This document shows, one piece after another, positions 63,186 through 64,000 of a DNA stretch of 64,000 bases (positions are counted from its first letter, which is position 1; each line of letters opens with the position of its first letter). The notes beneath the pieces were generated by a model. That model saw only the letters and a program-made list of their open reading frames with translations, made no database searches and was not told the origin of the DNA. Both the position numbers and the translations under genes were made by a program. This DNA comes from Prosapia bicincta (taxonomy: Eukaryota; Arthropoda; Insecta; Hemiptera; Cercopidae), in contig JBAIZL010000003.1 in NCBI GenBank assembly GCA_036971475.1, forward strand, positions 87,479,542-87,543,541, in the 5' to 3' direction.

Positions 63186-64000
63186 AGTACTCGCTTCAAA
63201 AATAAACAAACAAAATCTATTTAAATTGCAATAAAAACCACTGGGAAACATTTTCAGTAACTTGACAACGCTCTCAACTTGATCTACCTCTGTTAACTTG
63301 AAGCTTGCTTTACATTGCTGGCAAATCTGTTAAACTAATCCTATATATCATTTAAACGCAGCAGGGTCGCAAAACAGTTGACGATTTAAGCCTCGGCGAA
63401 TAAACGTGACATGGGCGGATTTGCTTGTTAACCGTGGCACTAAACGTATGCATTGCATCTTCTCGCTGCAACGGGCACAAATATGCCATTTATGCAAACG
63501 CCGTGGTCTGGTAACGACTTTGTTTACGTTGGTTGTCGTTCTGCTGCGGCTTGGCGGATGTAAATATTTACTGTACTCGAAGTGAGTGGCGCGTATGTAA
63601 TCGTCCGTGCTGGTTCTATAGAAGGGTTTGCTGGAGCGAAATAAAATAACGTTAAATATCAATGCAGGTCAAATGTAGACTGAATGCAACAAATTGGCAA
63701 CGTTGCCATTGATTGCAAAATGTGCTGGAATGCGGGGATATATTCAAGAGAAATAATTTAAAAGGGAACAACAATGTGAAACTCGGCAAAATATTTGAAA
63801 ATCCTCGATGAAAATGTTTAGTCTAGGTCTTGAGAGAAGTTCGCTTCGTCACTTTTTATCATCAACAGAATAAGCTCATGCTTACAATAGCAGAAATAAG
63901 ATAAGATACAGACTTGGTTGATTTGCGACTCACGTATAATTTATTTATAAAATCTGGCAACGTTTCGAAAGGTTGCTTTTTTCGTCTTTGTGCCAGTTTT
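63186..64000. other. Non-coding; one GC-richer 104-codon frame
   Basis: 63348-63662 (minus) is open for 104 codons with many basic residues and no recognised domain. Composition is balanced, so it could be real, but there is no splice or homology support. The rest is AT-rich. Confidence 0.3.

Overview
This is AT-rich, repeat-dominated nuclear DNA of an arthropod, most likely an insect. Three things point that way: two exons of an insect-type RYamide (NPY-like) neuropeptide receptor; a nuclear copy of mitochondrial ND2 that reads cleanly only in the invertebrate mitochondrial code; and many Penelope-like retroelement (PLE) remnants. I cannot name the species or order from the sequence alone.

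The only confidently recognised host gene is the RYamide receptor on the minus strand. Its first coding exon (32588-32974: N-terminus, TM1, TM2, most of TM3) is joined by a phase-0 intron of about 23 kb to a second coding exon (9391-9593: end of TM3, DRY motif, TM4, start of the second extracellular loop). Later exons lie to the left of the window. An acceptor-like site at 33081 implies a further 5' UTR exon upstream. The giant intron holds a PLE copy, a NUMT, a 4.9-kb 31-bp minisatellite, a 50-bp minisatellite inside a MITE, an 11-bp array, several palindromic elements, and a small exon-like segment on the opposite strand (31045-31152).

Right of the receptor (33-64 kb) there is no secure host gene. 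This part holds a 45-bp minisatellite (34-36 kb), a PLE endonuclease fragment (38.9-39.5 kb), a 57-bp minisatellite (40.7-42.1 kb), a polypyrimidine tract (44.4-45.1 kb), a hAT-like MITE (47.2-47.6 kb), a nested TIR element (49.3-50.7 kb), a CRE/TATA promoter candidate (52.5-53.1 kb), a ~0.4-kb sequence in three copies (53.2-55.6 kb), and another PLE 3' end (61.2-61.5 kb).

The most interesting thread is a recurrent RNA-like motif: stem I, CTGANGA, one extra base, stem II hairpin, GAA, a short mostly self-complementary stem III, then a cleavable H17 base and the other side of stem I. This is the hammerhead self-cleaving ribozyme layout with the minimal palindromic stem III. About eight copies keep the core, and stems I and II show compensatory changes between copies. 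Two copies sit directly at the ends of PLE coding frames; others sit in head-to-head inverted dimers, often flanked by (TA)n. The 57-bp minisatellite repeats the 3' half of a related motif, and the 31-bp minisatellite is bounded by inverted copies of it. I infer that PLE-derived hammerhead elements seeded much of the palindromic and tandem-repeat structure here.
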